This document shows positions 9,735 through 20,243 of a DNA stretch of 26,338 nucleotides, piece by piece. How positions within the stretch are numbered: the first letter of the stretch is position 1; every line of letters starts with the position of its first letter. Below the pieces are notes generated by a model. It saw nothing but the letters and a program-made list of their open reading frames with translations. It searched no databases and had not been told where the DNA came from. The position numbers were made by a program, and so were the translations under genes. Source of the DNA: Myxococcales bacterium (GTDB lineage: Bacteria > Myxococcota > Myxococcia > Myxococcales > Anaeromyxobacteraceae); assembly GCA_021784495.1 (NCBI GenBank), contig JAJXSQ010000003.1, forward strand, positions 1 through 26,338, in the 5' to 3' direction.

Positions 9735-10267
9735 ATGGACGCCGCGGAGATCGAGCAGGCCATCGAGCGGATCGCCCACGGGATCGCCGACCGCGCCCGC
9801 GCCGGCGGCGAGGCCGACGCGCTGGCCATCGTCGGGATCCGGCGGGGTGGGGTCCACCTGGCCGAGCGGCTGCGGGCCCGGCTGGGGCGGCTCCTCGGGC
9901 GGGTGCCGCCCGCCGGCACCCTCGACATCGGCTTCTACCGGGACGACCTCGCCGGCGGCGGCGCGGCGCCGGTGATCGGCCCCACCGAGATCGCCTTCCC
10001 GGTGGAGGGGCGCACGATCGTCCTCGTCGACGACGTCCTCTTCACCGGCCGCACCGTCCGGGCCGCGCTCGACGAGCTCGTCGACTTCGGGCGGCCGCGG
10101 CGGGTCTGGCTCGCGGTCCTGGTCGACCGCGGCGGCCGGGAGCTGCCGGTGGCCGCCGACTTCGCCGGCCTCACCCTCGACGTGCCCGCCGGGAGCGACG
10201 TGGAGGTCCGGCTGCGCGAGGGCGGCGCCGCCGCCGACGAGGTGATCGTGACGCCGCGGAGGTCCAC

Positions 10268-10271
<4 letters not shown>
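9735..10271 (+). CDS. pyrR: PyrR, pyrimidine operon regulator / uracil phosphoribosyltransferase
   Basis: 178 residues, the normal PyrR length. It has a type I phosphoribosyltransferase fold with the PRPP-binding motif VLVDDVLFTGRT (D99 and D100 in its centre), an early VGIRRGG loop and the YRDDL segment typical of PyrR. In Firmicutes PyrR binds UMP and pyr mRNA to cause attenuation and also makes UMP from uracil and PRPP. Here it begins the pyr genes, but no anti-terminator structure is evident in the short region upstream. The ATG at 9735 is preferred over an in-frame GTG at 9723 because GGAG lies 6 bases before the ATG. Its stop overlaps the pyrB GTG (GTGA). Confidence 0.92.
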
Positions 10272-11209
<938 letters not shown>

Positions 11210-11251
11210 GCCAGGGCGGCGCGGGGAGAGGCGCGAAGACCGGAGGCGGCG

Positions 11252-12549
<1,298 letters not shown>

Positions 12550-12553
<4 letters not shown>

Positions 12554-13674
12554 GGAAGCGGGCAACGCTGGCGCTCGCCGACGGCACGACCTTCGAGGGG
12601 ATCTCCTTCGGCGCCGAGGGCGACGCGACCGGGGAGGTGGTCTTCAACACCTCCCTCACCGGCTACCAGGAGGTCCTCACCGATCCCTCCTACGTCGGGC
12701 AGATGATCTGCATGACCTACCCCGAGCAGGGCAACACCGGGGTGAACGCGGCCGACGACGAGTCGGCGCGGGTCCACGCGACCGGCTACATCGTCCGGCA
12801 CTTCGCGGCGACGCCGTCGAGCTTCCGGGCCGAGCAGAGCCTCGACGCCTTCCTGATCCGCCACCGGGTCGTCGGGATCGCCGGGATCGACACGCGGAGG
12901 CTCACCCGCCACCTGCGGACGCACGGGTCCCAGATGGGGATCATCTCCACGGCCGGGAGCGCCGCGGCGCTCGTGGAGCGCGCCCGCGCCCTCCCCGGGA
13001 TGGAGGGACAGGACCTGGCGACGCGGATCTCCACCGCCCAGCCCTACGCCTGGAGCGAGGCCGGCGCCGACGCCTGGTCCGCGGCCGGGCGCGCCGAGAT
13101 CGCCGCGCCGCGCCTCCACGTCGTCGCCTACGACTGGGGGCTCAAGCGGGCGATGCTCCGCCTCCTCGCCGAGCGGGGCTGCCGGATCACCGTGGTGCCG
13201 AGCCGGACCACCGCCGCCGAGGCGCTGGCGCTGCGCCCGGACGGCGTCTTCCTCACCAACGGCCCGGGCGATCCGGCGGCCGTCCAGGGGGCGCGGGAGA
13301 CCGTCGGCGCGCTCCTCGGCAAGGTGCCCATCTTCGGGATCTGCCTCGGGCACCAGATCCTCTCGCTCGCCCTCGGAGCCCGGACCTACAAGCTCACCTT
13401 CGGCCACCGCGGAGCGAACCAGCCGGTCCAGGAGCTCGCCACCGGCAAGGTCGACATCACCGTGCAGAACCACGGGTTCGCGGTCGATCCGGCGAGCCTC
13501 GGCGGGCGCGCCCGGGTCACCCACCTGAACCTGAACGACGGGACGGTGGAGGGGATCGAGGTGCTCGACGCCCCGGCGTTCAGCGTGCAGTACCACCCCG
13601 AGGCCTCGCCCGGCCCCCATGACGCGCGGGCGCTCTTCGGCCGGTTCGTGGGGCTCATGGAACGCGCCTCATGA
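12550..13674 (+). CDS. carA: Carbamoyl-phosphate synthase small (glutaminase) subunit
   Basis: 374 residues. It hydrolyses glutamine and passes ammonia to CarB for carbamoyl phosphate synthesis. The N-terminal CarA-specific domain (LADGTTFEG, SLTGYQEVLTDPSY) is followed by a class I glutamine amidotransferase domain with nucleophile C265 in GICLGHQ and H349/E351 in YHPEASPGPHD. The ATG at 12550 overlaps the pyrC stop, with GAGGAG just upstream. CarB, its obligate partner, is not encoded in this window; the next gene is an unknown protein whose start overlaps the carA stop (ATGA). Confidence 0.96.
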
Positions 13675-14351
13675 CCCTGGCCGAGCTCAACGAGCGGCTG
13701 CTCGCCTGGGCGACCGCCGCGCCGCGACAGGCGCGGCTCCTCCGGGCCCGCGCCGATCACTTCGGGCGGCGCGGCGAGCCGCACGAGGAGGACGGCTCCT
13801 TCGAGCTCCGCATGAACGCCATGCTCGAGTTCTACCTGTTCGACTGGCGCGAGCCGTCGGACGGGCCGACGACCCTGGCGCTCTTCCTCGAGGAGGTCGG
13901 GGAGACGCTCCCGCCCGAGGAGGCGGAGGCCTTCCGCGCGCTCGCCGGCAACCGGCACGCCCTCGTCGAGGTCCGGAAGGTGGAGCCGGGCACGATCCGG
14001 GTCCGCGACGTCTTCCGCGGGGACGACCTCGAGGTGACCGAGCGGCGGCAGGTGGCCGGGCTGGCGCGGGGGGACCTCCTCGAGGCGCGGCTCATGCCGC
14101 TCGACGGCCACCTGGTCTTCTCGGGCGCCTTCCTCTGGCAGCCGCGGGAGGCGCGCAAGGCGATCCTGGCCGAGGTGAAGAAGCTGCGGCGGGCGGCCGG
14201 CAAGGACGGCGCGCCCGAGGTCGAGCCCTTCCTCGCCGTCCTCTCCCGGATGGCCTTCAAGGTGGAGCGGTACCGGAACGTGCGGCTCGAGTCGATCTAC
14301 GACTTCACGGTCGACCAGCGATCGCTCACGCCCCGCCCCGGCCCCCGCTGA
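13671..14351 (+). CDS. Conserved-looking cytosolic protein of unknown function, coupled to carA
   Basis: 226 residues, no signal peptide or membrane segment. The sequence has an acidic/aromatic centre (FYLFDWR near residue 55), a segment that looks like a small beta barrel (ALVEVRKVEPGTIRVRDVF, then ARGDLLEARLMPLDGHLVF) and a basic helix (REARKAILAEVKKLRR). From memory this pattern of an F-x-W/F-x-x-FD motif followed by a V-x-V-x-D-x-F strand set occurs in uncharacterised proteins, some carrying SEC-C zinc motifs. No cysteine cluster is present here. The ATG overlaps the carA stop by 4 bases, so its synthesis is likely coupled to CarA, and chbG-like gene translation begins 5 bases after its stop. 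I do not assign a function. Confidence 0.8.
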   Translation: MTLAELNERLLAWATAAPRQARLLRARADHFGRRGEPHEEDGSFELRMNAMLEFYLFDWREPSDGPTTLALFLEEVGETLPPEEAEAFRALAGNRHALVEVRKVEPGTIRVRDVFRGDDLEVTERRQVAGLARGDLLEARLMPLDGHLVFSGAFLWQPREARKAILAEVKKLRRAAGKDGAPEVEPFLAVLSRMAFKVERYRNVRLESIYDFTVDQRSLTPRPGPR

Positions 14352-14356
14352 GGACC

Positions 14357-15055
14357 GTGGCGGCGCGCAGCCTCGTCGTCAACGCGGACGACCTCGGCTA
14401 CGACCCGGGGATCGATCGCGGGATCCTCGAGGCCCACGCGCGGGGGATCGTCCGCAGCGCGACGGCGATGGTCGACACCCGCTTCGCGGCGGCCGCGCTC
14501 CGGGGCGCGCCGCGCTCGCTCGGGATCGGCCTCCACCTGGTGCTCGGGGAGGGGCTCGCCGGTCCGGCCGTGGCGGCCGAGATCCTCCGGCAGCTCGATC
14601 GCTTCGAGGCGCTCCGCGGGGCGGCGCCGACGCACCTGGACGGCCACAAGCACGCCCACGCCCGGCCGGGCGTCCTCGACCTCGTCGCCGCGGTGGCGGC
14701 CGACCGGGGCCTCCCGGTCCGGGCGCTCGACGGGGCGACGCGCGCGCGGCTCCGCGCCCGCGGGGTGGCGACGACCGACGCGTTCCTCGGCGACGCGACG
14801 CTCCGCCCGGCCTGGACCGAGGCGGCGCTGCTCCGGGCCATCGACGGGCTGGCGGAGGGGGTCACCGAGCTCATGGCGCACCCGGGATACCGCCCGGAGG
14901 AGGTGGCGACGAGCTTCGGCGTCGAGCGGGAGGAGGAGCTGCGCGCCCTCACCGCGCCGGCAGTCGCGGCGCGCCTGCGCGAGGCGCGGGTGGTCCTGAG
15001 CGACTACGGCCACCTGGGACGCGCCGCGCCGTCCGGGCGCGGCAAACGCTCATAA
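14357..15055 (+). CDS. ChbG/YdjC-family carbohydrate deacetylase
   Basis: 232 residues. This family consists of metal-dependent deacetylases acting on N-acetylated sugars or oligosaccharides. The N-terminal NADDLG motif carries D11/D12, a metal-site histidine is at H60 in GLHLVLGEG, and HLDGHKHAH starts at H93. A late MAHPGY motif is also present. The substrate cannot be read from the sequence; diacetylchitobiose is only the best-known case. The start is taken as GTG 14357, since the family begins a few residues before NADD and the AGGA overlapping the previous stop lies just upstream. It is likely the last gene of the pyr transcript; no functional link to pyrimidines is apparent. Confidence 0.85.
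   Translation: MAARSLVVNADDLGYDPGIDRGILEAHARGIVRSATAMVDTRFAAAALRGAPRSLGIGLHLVLGEGLAGPAVAAEILRQLDRFEALRGAAPTHLDGHKHAHARPGVLDLVAAVAADRGLPVRALDGATRARLRARGVATTDAFLGDATLRPAWTEAALLRAIDGLAEGVTELMAHPGYRPEEVATSFGVEREEELRALTAPAVAARLREARVVLSDYGHLGRAAPSGRGKRS
15023..15043 (+). terminator. Hairpin at the 3' end of the ChbG-like gene
   Basis: Arms 15023-15030 and 15036-15043 are perfectly complementary (8 GC pairs) with a 5-base loop, inside the last codons. AAACGCTCATAATCG follows rather than a T-tract. It may mark the end of the pyr transcript; weak. Confidence 0.3.
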
Positions 15056-15115
15056 TCGACCGCTCGGGTCCGAGAAAACCCTAGCCGTTTCGCCCATCTC
15101 CGGCGTTTTCTTGCC

Positions 15116-15145
15116 TTTACAGCCGACCGGCGGCGGTGGTAATAC
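15116..15145 (+). promoter_or_regulatory. Promoter of the icd-mdh-suc-ndk cluster
   Basis: TTTACA (15116-15121, 5 of 6 consensus), an 18-base spacer and an extended -10, TGGTAATAC (15137-15145). Transcription would start near 15152, with a leader of about 35 bases and a good GAGGA (15174-15178) before the icd ATG. The whole gap 15056-15185 is conspicuously AT-richer than its surroundings and contains GAAAAC (15072-15077) and GTTTTC (15105-15110) as a loose inverted repeat that could be an operator. Confidence 0.55.
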
Positions 15146-15185
15146 GCCGGCTCCACATCCCTCCCACAGAGCCGAGGAACGAACG

Positions 15186-16499
15186 ATGGCCGATGCGAAG
15201 CCCGTGGTCCCGAAGGACGGCGTGAAGATCACCATCTCCGGCGGCAAGCTGAACGTGCCGGACCACCCGATCATCCCGTTCATCGAGGGCGACGGCACCG
15301 GGCGCGACATCTGGCGCGCCAGCGTCCGGGTCCTCGACGCCGCGGTCGCCAAGGCCTACCAGGGCAAGCGCAAGATCGCCTGGACCGAGGTCTACGCCGG
15401 CGAGAAGGCCTTCACCAAGTTCAACAACTGGCTCCCCGACGAGACGGTCGAGGCCTTCCGCGAGTACATCATCGGCATCAAGGGGCCGCTCACCACCCCG
15501 ATCGGCGGCGGCATCCGCTCGCTGAACGTCGCGCTCCGGCAGATGCTCGACCTGTACGTCTGCCTCCGCCCCGTCCGCTGGTTCAAGGGGGTCCCCTCGC
15601 CGGTGAAGAACCCGGCCAAGGTGGACATGGTGATCTTCCGCGAGAACACCGAGGACATCTACGCGGGGATCGAGTGGGAGGCCGGCTCGGAGCAGGCGAA
15701 GAAGCTCCTCGCCTTCATCGAGAAGGAGTTCCCCAAGGAGTACAAGAAGATCCGGTTCCCCGGCTCGACGGGCCTCGGCGTGAAGCCGGTCTCCCGCGAG
15801 GGGACCGAGCGGCTGGTCCGCGCCGCGATCGAGTACGCCCTGCGCCTGAAGCGCAAGAGCCTCACGATCGTGCACAAGGGCAACATCATGAAGTACACGG
15901 AGGGTGCGTTCCGGAACTACGGCTACGCGCTCGCCGAGCGCGAGTTCGCCGACAAGGTCTACACCTGGGACCAGTGGGAGCGGACCAAGGCCGCGAAGGG
16001 CGAGGAGGCGGCCAACGCCGAGCAGAAGGCGGCGCTCGCCGGCGGCAAGCTCCTCGTCAAGGACGCCATCGCCGACATCACCCTCCAGCAGGTGCTCACC
16101 CGGCCGGAGGAGTTCGACGTCATCGCCACCCTCAACCTGAACGGTGACTACCTGTCCGACGCCCTGGCGGCCCAGGTCGGCGGCATCGGCATCGCCCCCG
16201 GCGGCAACGCCAACTACGTCACCGGCCACGCCATCTTCGAGGCGACCCACGGCACGGCGCCCAAGTACGCCGACCTCGACAAGGTGAACCCCGGCTCGGT
16301 GATCCTCTCCGGCGAGATGATGTTCCGCCACCTCGGCTGGAACGAGGCGGCCGACCTGATCATCAAGGGGATGGATCGGGCGATCGGCGCGCACCGGGTC
16401 ACCTACGACTTCGCCCGCCTCATGAAGGCGGAGGGGCTCACCGACACCGTCGAGGTGAAGTGCTCCGAGTTCGGAGACGAGATCATCAAGCACATGTAG
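15186..16499 (+). CDS. icd: NADP-dependent isocitrate dehydrogenase
   Basis: 437 residues, E. coli Icd type. It catalyses oxidative decarboxylation of isocitrate to 2-oxoglutarate with NADP+. Recognisable are the IPFIEGDGTG start, GGGIRSLNVALRQ with S112 (equivalent to the serine phosphorylated by AceK in E. coli), CLRPVRWF, FRENTEDIYAGIEW and VHKGNIMKYTEG. The coenzyme site has HGTAPKYA followed by YDFAR; the Lys-Tyr and Tyr/Arg residues indicate NADP rather than NAD. The ATG is 7 bases after GAGGA. First gene of the TCA cluster; mdh follows after 36 bases. Confidence 0.97.
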   Translation: MADAKPVVPKDGVKITISGGKLNVPDHPIIPFIEGDGTGRDIWRASVRVLDAAVAKAYQGKRKIAWTEVYAGEKAFTKFNNWLPDETVEAFREYIIGIKGPLTTPIGGGIRSLNVALRQMLDLYVCLRPVRWFKGVPSPVKNPAKVDMVIFRENTEDIYAGIEWEAGSEQAKKLLAFIEKEFPKEYKKIRFPGSTGLGVKPVSREGTERLVRAAIEYALRLKRKSLTIVHKGNIMKYTEGAFRNYGYALAEREFADKVYTWDQWERTKAAKGEEAANAEQKAALAGGKLLVKDAIADITLQQVLTRPEEFDVIATLNLNGDYLSDALAAQVGGIGIAPGGNANYVTGHAIFEATHGTAPKYADLDKVNPGSVILSGEMMFRHLGWNEAADLIIKGMDRAIGAHRVTYDFARLMKAEGLTDTVEVKCSEFGDEIIKHM

Positions 16500-16535
16500 G
16501 CAGCCCACCCCACCCGAGACAGGGAGAGACCGGAC

Positions 16536-17474
16536 ATGGCTCCTCGCAAGAAGATCGCACTCATCGGCGCTGGCCAGATCGGCGGCACCATGGCGCTGCT
16601 CAGCCTCCAGCGTGAGCTCGGCGACGTGGTCCTCGTGGACATCATGGAGGGGGTCGCCAAGGGCAAGGCCCTCGATCTCCAGGAGACCCGCGGGGTCTTC
16701 AAGAACGACGCCGAGGTCACCGGCGGCGGCACCACCGACTACTCGGTGATCAAGGACGCCGACGTCTGCATCGTCACCGCCGGCGTCCCCCGGAAGCCGG
16801 GGATGAGCCGCGACGATCTGCTCAAGGTGAACCTCGAGGCGATCACCAAGGTGGCCCAGGGGATCAAGCAGTACGCCCCGAACGCCTTCGTCATCGTGGT
16901 GACCAACCCGCTCGATTCGATGGTCTACGCGATGTACAAGATCACCGGCTTCTCCAAGGCCAAGGTGATCGGCATGGCGGGCGTCCTCGACACCGCCCGC
17001 TTCCAGTACTTCGTGGGCGAGGCGGCCGGCGTCTCCCCGCAGGACGTCAACGCGCTGGTGCTCGGCGGCCACGGCGACGACATGGTCCCGCTGCTCCGCT
17101 ACAGCTCGATCAACGGCGCCCCGCTCACCAAGTTCATCGAGAAGGCGAAGCTCGACGCCATCGTCGAGCGGACCCGCAAGGGCGGCGGCGAGATCGTCGC
17201 CCTCCTGGGGACCGGCTCCGCCTTCTACGCGCCGGCGATCAGCGCCGTCACCATGGCGGAGAGCTACCTGAAGGACAAGAAGCGCGTCCTCCCGTGCTCG
17301 GCGCTCCTCGAGGGGCAGTACGGCGTGCGGGACCTCTTCGTCGGCGTCCCCGTCGTCGTCGGCGCCGGCGGCGCCGAGCGGATCATCGAGGTCGATCTGA
17401 ACGACGAGGAGAAGGCGATGCTCGCCAAGTCGGTGGAGAGCGTCCGCAAGTCGGTCGCCGAGACGAAGCTCTAG
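16536..17474 (+). CDS. mdh: Malate dehydrogenase (LDH-like type)
   Basis: 312 residues. It interconverts malate and oxaloacetate with NAD. It has the nucleotide motif GAGQIGGT (11-18), a substrate-loop RKPGMSRDDLL with the arginines that select malate over lactate, GVLDTARF, and the catalytic H179 in GGHGDDMVP. This is the short lactate-dehydrogenase-like MDH found in many non-enteric bacteria, not the E. coli form. A strong GGGAGAG precedes the ATG. It lies between icd and sucC, separated from sucC by 65 bases containing a strong hairpin. Confidence 0.97.
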   Translation: MAPRKKIALIGAGQIGGTMALLSLQRELGDVVLVDIMEGVAKGKALDLQETRGVFKNDAEVTGGGTTDYSVIKDADVCIVTAGVPRKPGMSRDDLLKVNLEAITKVAQGIKQYAPNAFVIVVTNPLDSMVYAMYKITGFSKAKVIGMAGVLDTARFQYFVGEAAGVSPQDVNALVLGGHGDDMVPLLRYSSINGAPLTKFIEKAKLDAIVERTRKGGGEIVALLGTGSAFYAPAISAVTMAESYLKDKKRVLPCSALLEGQYGVRDLFVGVPVVVGAGGAERIIEVDLNDEEKAMLAKSVESVRKSVAETKL

Positions 17475-17484
17475 GCCCGGGATC

Positions 17485-17514
17485 GCCGGGGCTCCGGGCG
17501 ACCGGGGCCCCGGC
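17485..17514 (+). other. 13-bp GNRA-capped hairpin between mdh and sucC
   Basis: 17485-17497 pairs with 17502-17514 over 13 positions, with one G-U, closed by a GCGA tetraloop (17498-17501). No T-tract follows and sucC starts 25 bases later with a good ribosome site, so an RNA-stabilising, processing or partial-termination element is more likely than a full terminator. Confidence 0.55.
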
Positions 17515-17539
17515 GCGCCATGCGCCGAGAGAGTGTCGC

Positions 17540-18706
17540 GTGAAGATCCACGAGTACCAGGCGAAGGACATCCTGAGGAAGTTCGGGGTGGCGGTCCCCC
17601 GTGGGTACCTGGCCGCGACCCCGCTCGAGGCCGAGGGCGCCGCCCGGCAGCTCGGGGGCGGGATCTGCGCGATCAAGGCGCAGATCCACGCCGGCGGGCG
17701 CGGGAAGGGCGGCGGCGTGAAGCTCGCCCACTCGCCCGACGAGGCCCGGCAGCAGGCCGCGGCGATGATCGGCATGGTCCTCAAGACCCCGCAGACCGGC
17801 CCCGAGGGTCAGGTCGTGCGGAAGGTCTACGTCGAGGAGGGGTGTCGCATCGCCCGCGAGCTCTACCTCGGGATGACCCTCGACCGCGAGGCGGGCCGGA
17901 TCGCGGTCATGGCGTCGACCGAGGGCGGAGTCGACATCGAGCAGGTCGCGCACGACGCCCCCGAGAAGATCCTCCGGGAGTCGATCGATCCGCTCACCGG
18001 GTTGCTCCCGTTCCAGGCGCGACGCCTGGCGTTCGGGCTCGGGCTCCAGGGGGACTCGGTCGGCGCGTTCGTGCGCTTCGCCATCGGTCTCCACGGCGCC
18101 TACGTGGCGACCGACGCCTCGCTCGCCGAGATCAACCCGCTGGTCGTCACCGCCCAGGGCGACGTCCTGGCGCTCGACGCCAAGATGAACTTCGACGACA
18201 ACGCCCTCTACCGCCACCCGGACATCGCCGCCATGCGCGACCCGGACGAGGAGGACCCCAAGGAGACCGCCGCCAAGGAGTACGACCTCTCCTACATCGC
18301 CCTGGAGGGGGACATCGCCTGCATGGTGAACGGCGCGGGGCTGGCGATGGCCACGATGGACAGCATCCAGCTCTCGGGCGGGCGCCCCGCGAACTTCCTC
18401 GACGTCGGGGGGGGCGCGGACGAGGCGAAGGTCACCGCCGCCTTCAAGATCCTCCTCTCCGATCCGCACGTGCGGGCGGTGCTGGTGAACATCTTCGGCG
18501 GGATCATGAAGTGCGACGTGATCGCGAACGGGATCGTCACCGCGGCCCGGCAGGTCGGGCTGTCGATCCCCCTGGTGGTCCGGCTCGAGGGGACCAACGT
18601 GGCGCTGGGGAAGCAGATCCTCGCGCAGAGCGGGCTCGCGATCACCCCCGCCGACGACCTCGGCGACGCCGCGCGCCGGGCGGTCGCCGCGGCGCAGGCG
18701 GCCTAG
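17540..18706 (+). CDS. sucC: Succinyl-CoA synthetase beta subunit
   Basis: 388 residues, the usual length. With SucD it converts succinyl-CoA to succinate with NTP formation. It has the N-terminal MKIHEYQAKDIL motif, an ATP-grasp fold with KAQIHAGGRGKGGGVKLA, DAKMNFDDNALYRHPDI for magnesium and nucleotide binding, and a C-terminal CoA-ligase domain with VNIFGGIMKCDVIA. The GTG at 17540 is the start that gives the family N-terminus; GAGAGAG lies about 6 bases before it. sucD follows after 24 bases. The NDP specificity (ADP or GDP) cannot be decided by eye. Confidence 0.97.
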   Translation: MKIHEYQAKDILRKFGVAVPRGYLAATPLEAEGAARQLGGGICAIKAQIHAGGRGKGGGVKLAHSPDEARQQAAAMIGMVLKTPQTGPEGQVVRKVYVEEGCRIARELYLGMTLDREAGRIAVMASTEGGVDIEQVAHDAPEKILRESIDPLTGLLPFQARRLAFGLGLQGDSVGAFVRFAIGLHGAYVATDASLAEINPLVVTAQGDVLALDAKMNFDDNALYRHPDIAAMRDPDEEDPKETAAKEYDLSYIALEGDIACMVNGAGLAMATMDSIQLSGGRPANFLDVGGGADEAKVTAAFKILLSDPHVRAVLVNIFGGIMKCDVIANGIVTAARQVGLSIPLVVRLEGTNVALGKQILAQSGLAITPADDLGDAARRAVAAAQAA

Positions 18707-18730
18707 CGGCGCGGCGGGAGCGAGGGACCG

Positions 18731-19672
18731 GTGAGCATTCTCGTCGACAGGAACACCCGCGTCCTCGTCCAGGGGATCACCGGCTCGGCCGGCAGCTTCC
18801 ACGCGGAGCAGATGATCGCCTACGGGACACAGGTGGTCGCCGGGGTCACGCCGGGGCGCGGCGGGACGAGGTTCCAGGGGCAGGTCCCGATCTTCCAGAC
18901 GGTCCAGGCGGCGGTGCGCGAGACCGGGGCGGACGCCTCGGTCATCTTCGTCCCCCCGCCCTTCGCCGCCGACGCCATCATCGAGGCCGCGGAGGCCGGG
19001 GTCGCGCTGGTCATCGCCATCACCGAGGGGATCCCGATCCTCGACATGGTCCGGGTGAAGCGCGCGCTGGTCGGGCGGGCCGGCGTCCGGCTCATCGGCC
19101 CGAACTGCCCGGGCGTCATCACCCCCGCGGAGTGCAAGATCGGCATCATGCCGGGCCACATCCACCGGCCGGGGCGGATCGGGGTCGTCTCCCGCTCCGG
19201 GACCCTCACCTACGAGGCCGTCCACCAGCTCACCGAGCTGGGGATGGGCCAGTCGACCGCGGTCGGCATCGGCGGCGATCCGGTGCACGGGACCGACTTC
19301 ATCGACGTCCTGCGGCTGTTCGAGGCCGATCCCGGGACCGACGCCGTGATCATGATCGGCGAGATCGGCGGCTCCGAGGAGGAGCGCGCCGCGGCCTTCG
19401 TCCACGACGAGATGACCAAGCCGGTCGTGGGCTTCATCGCCGGCCGCACGGCGCCGCCCGGGAAGCGGATGGGACACGCCGGCGCGGTCATCTCCGGCGG
19501 CACCGGCACGGCCGAGGCCAAGCTGGAGGCGATGCGGCGGGCCGGGATGGCCGTCTGCGACGGCCCCCACCTCCTCGGCAGGACCATGCAGGACACCCTG
19601 GCGCGGCGCCCTCCGGCGCAGGCCGGGGCGGGCGCGAAGGATCCGTCGAGGCCGACGAGGCGCCCGAGCTGA
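18731..19672 (+). CDS. sucD: Succinyl-CoA synthetase alpha subunit
   Basis: 313 residues. It holds the CoA-binding Rossmann domain (VQGITGSAG near the N-terminus, then GVTPGRGG) and the phosphohistidine H249 in MGHAGAVISGGTG. The LIGPNCPG and SRSGTLTYE motifs are intact. The last 20 or so residues are an Ala/Pro/Arg-rich tail beyond the family's normal end and are probably disordered. The GTG start has GAGGGA just upstream. It partners with sucC, with the two subunits at similar translation signals. Confidence 0.97.
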   Translation: MSILVDRNTRVLVQGITGSAGSFHAEQMIAYGTQVVAGVTPGRGGTRFQGQVPIFQTVQAAVRETGADASVIFVPPPFAADAIIEAAEAGVALVIAITEGIPILDMVRVKRALVGRAGVRLIGPNCPGVITPAECKIGIMPGHIHRPGRIGVVSRSGTLTYEAVHQLTELGMGQSTAVGIGGDPVHGTDFIDVLRLFEADPGTDAVIMIGEIGGSEEERAAAFVHDEMTKPVVGFIAGRTAPPGKRMGHAGAVISGGTGTAEAKLEAMRRAGMAVCDGPHLLGRTMQDTLARRPPAQAGAGAKDPSRPTRRPS

Positions 19673-19681
19673 TCACCCACC

Positions 19682-19713
19682 GGCCGGCGCGAGGGGCGGG
19701 GGAAGCGCCGGCC
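19682..19713 (+). other. 9-bp hairpin between sucD and ndk
   Basis: 19682-19690 and 19705-19713 are perfect complements with a 14-base loop. No T-tract. It sits before the GAGGAG ribosome site of ndk (about 19729-19734). Together with the mdh-sucC hairpin it suggests structured boundaries within one long transcript. Confidence 0.45.
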
Positions 19714-19739
19714 ACCATCCAGCAGCGCGAGGAGCAGCC

Positions 19740-20183
19740 ATGGCAGTCGAACGCACCCTGTCCATCATCAAGCCCGACGGCGTCGAGAAGGCGATCGTCG
19801 GCCGCATCATCTCCCGGTTCGAGACCGCGGGCCTCAAGCCGGTCGCCCTCCGGATGACCCACCTCTCGGTGCGCGAGGCCGAGGGGTTCTACGCGGTGCA
19901 CCGCGCCCGGCCCTTCTTCGCCGATCTCGTCAGGTCGATGACCCTCGGCCCGGTGGTCCTCATGGTGCTCGAGGGGGAGGGGGCGGTGGCGCGGAACCGG
20001 GAGATCATGGGCGCGACGGACCCGAAGAAGGCGGCCGAGGGGACGATCCGCAAGGAGTTCGCGACCGACATCGAGAAGAACACCGTCCACGGCTCCGACA
20101 GCGTCGAGAACGCGCGGATCGAGATCTCGTACTTCTTCCCCGAGTCGGCGGTCCACCCGTACGAGTGGAAGCGGCGGAGCTGA
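19740..20183 (+). CDS. ndk: Nucleoside diphosphate kinase
   Basis: 147 residues. It transfers the terminal phosphate of an NTP to any NDP through a phosphohistidine. The N-terminal TLSIIKPDGVEK is standard, and the active-site histidine is H117 in NTVHGSDS; NREIMGATDP and the C-terminal EISYFFPE are intact. It follows sucCD, where the nucleotide made by succinyl-CoA synthetase can be redistributed. Strong GAGGAG before the ATG. Two dense palindromes follow its stop and probably end the cluster. Confidence 0.97.
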   Translation: MAVERTLSIIKPDGVEKAIVGRIISRFETAGLKPVALRMTHLSVREAEGFYAVHRARPFFADLVRSMTLGPVVLMVLEGEGAVARNREIMGATDPKKAAEGTIRKEFATDIEKNTVHGSDSVENARIEISYFFPESAVHPYEWKRRS

Positions 20184-20231
20184 CCGGCCCGGGGGCCCGG
20201 TTCGGCCCGGGCCGGGCGCGCCCGGCCCGGG
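20184..20231 (+). terminator. Overlapping GC palindromes after ndk
   Basis: Starting on the base after the stop, 20184-20193 pairs with 20206-20215 (10 bp). Alternatively 20206-20218 pairs with 20219-20231, a perfect 26-base palindrome. The two foldings share 20206-20215 and so exclude each other. There is no T-tract. This is the best candidate for the end of the TCA/ndk transcript, but could equally be an attenuator for the next gene. Confidence 0.5.
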
Positions 20232-20243
20232 AAGGTTAGAATC

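Noticed and set aside
14357..15055. Possible involvement of the ChbG-like gene in pyrimidine metabolism
   Set aside because: Active-site motifs are those of sugar deacetylases; proximity alone does not support it.
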